Part shown: positions 6,328 through 6,856 of the stretch, in pieces
Numbering within the stretch: the first letter of the stretch is position 1
Layout of the letters: each line of letters starts with the position of its first letter
Assembly: GCA_021155845.1 (NCBI GenBank)
Contig: JAJNBK010000243.1
Coordinates: 1-6,856, forward strand
Source of the DNA: Nitrososphaeraceae archaeon
GTDB lineage: Archaea > Thermoproteota > Nitrososphaeria > Nitrososphaerales > Nitrososphaeraceae
Length of the DNA stretch: 6,856 nucleotides
Reading direction: 5' to 3'
Made by a program: the position numbers and the translations under genes
Notes under the pieces: model-generated
Database searches by the model: none
The model's input: only the letters and a program-made list of their open reading frames with translations
What the model was told of the DNA's origin: nothing

Positions 6328-6668
6328 TCATTCTGAATATGCTTCTTCATCTACAGCAACTTTATCTGAATTTAACTTTGCGACATCTTTGCTATCTCCT
6401 TCTCTCTCTACCCCCCTCGTTGTCTCTTTGGTGCTTCAAATCTTATTTTGTATGTACGTAACGGTATATACCGAACTCTATATGAATGAACCAACATCAT
6501 TCCCCGCACAGTCAACAACACTATCATTAAGATCGCTATAAGAGATATTGCATAATAGAATAGAACAAAAGAAAGGAGAAATTCATGAGTCTCATAATAG
6601 GGCTTATAATTACAACCTATGGACAGAGATAGAAACATTGCAGTGTGTCTTGGCTCAAATACTAACAC
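6328..6668 (-). pseudogene. Small membrane protein, apparently frameshifted at a G6 tract
   Basis: The frame from GTG 6668 (or the inner ATG at 6636-6638) encodes a hydrophobic helix (LLSFVLFYYAISLIAILMIV), a basic juxtamembrane part (VRGMMLVHSYRVRYIPLRTY) and then FEAPKRQRGG, stopping at TAG 6408-6410. That stop comes directly after six consecutive G on the coding strand (C at 6411-6416). One added G would continue the frame as VEREGDSKDVAKLNSDKVAV then DEEAYSE, ending at TGA 6328-6330. This is a charged cytoplasmic-looking tail that fits well and would give 113 residues in all. The break may be a mutation, a sequencing error in the homopolymer, or slippage. I do not recognise the family. 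The plus-strand frame at 6284-6541 is a shadow of this gene. Convergent with the Het-C-like gene. Confidence 0.48.
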
Positions 6669-6725
6669 TTAGTAGAAGAATACAAGTCCAACAATAATAT
6701 TATCTATGAAATAATAAATAGATAT

Positions 6726-6756
6726 GATAATAATTCTCCAAGAAATTATTATTATC
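6726..6756. terminator. AT-rich hairpin at the 3' end of the minus-strand gene
   Basis: ATAATAATTCT (6727-6737) can pair with AGAAATTATTAT (6741-6752) around a three-base loop with one bulge. It overlaps the stop codon of the gene entering from the right edge and continues into AT-rich DNA. It could mark the transcript end, but archaeal terminators need no hairpin, so this is tentative. Confidence 0.3.
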
Positions 6757-6856
6757 TACCAAATGGAGTTTGAAGTTCAAAGCCTGCAATAGATTCTGCT
6801 GCATTGGGATCTGGGTCTTCAGCTGGTTCTTCAGTTAGTTCAAAGTTCTTGTAGGT
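6752..6856 (-). CDS. C-terminal end of an unidentified gene (partial)
   Basis: A minus-strand frame enters from the right edge and runs 34 codons to TAA at 6752-6754. It reads TYKNFELTEEPAEDPDPNAA followed by ESIAGFELQTPFGR. The acidic, proline-containing stretch followed by a short hydrophobic/aromatic end is typical of a natural C-terminus, and codon use resembles the other genes. The start lies outside the window, and too little is visible to name a family. Confidence 0.5.
   Translation of the reverse strand, partial: TYKNFELTEEPAEDPDPNAAESIAGFELQTPFGR

Noticed and set aside
6284..6541. Plus-strand open frame of 85 codons, Ser/Thr/Leu-rich
   Set aside because: Low-complexity composition looks like the shadow of the charged tail of the minus-strand gene at 6328-6668, although that gene is itself frameshifted.

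Overview
This is an AT-rich, gene-poor window that looks archaeal, most likely from an ammonia-oxidising Nitrososphaerota (Thaumarchaeota) of the Nitrososphaera/Nitrosocosmicus type. That placement is inferred. It rests on a FUN14-type small membrane protein, an HTH/coiled-coil protein of a kind I associate with that lineage, a membrane-anchored Ig-like (Big_5) protein, and TATA-like boxes about 29-30 bp upstream of TTG start codons, as expected for leaderless archaeal transcripts. I see no RNA genes, CRISPR array or recognisable transposase.

Left part (1-2480): an N-terminal stub of an MFS exporter gene on the minus strand (67-426) is cut off after its third membrane helix. About 1 kb of apparently non-coding DNA follows. 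It holds a compact CCGG-rich repeat element with imperfect terminal inverted repeats (about 801-981). Next come seven helically spaced GRTAACA-like direct repeats (1348-1425), directly in front of an HTH gene. That gene (1479 to about 2435/2478) is broken by two frame changes that cancel each other, so it reads as two open pieces of one former protein.

Middle (2479-4250): two tandem paralogous membrane proteins (2653-2997 and 3077-3667) share the same two-helix module, TTG starts and a similarly placed TATA box. Only the second carries a C-terminal Ig-like domain. A FUN14-family gene (3885-4250) converges on them from the minus strand.

Right part (4251-6856): a roughly 1 kb stretch holds only possible remnants: an unidentified minus-strand open frame overlapping the FUN14 start, a short AbrB/SpoVT-like fragment (4577-4693) and a 42-codon small ORF (5091-5219). 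A 332-residue membrane-anchored protein follows (5234-6232) with a Het-C/VWA7-like, probably zinc-binding helical domain. Converging on it is a small minus-strand membrane protein (6328-6668) that appears frameshifted at a run of six G. The window ends inside the 3' end of another minus-strand gene (6752-6856).

There is no clear multi-gene pathway. The overall picture is a decaying accessory region with several broken genes, a MITE-like repeat, a regulatory repeat array and a few intact surface or membrane proteins.
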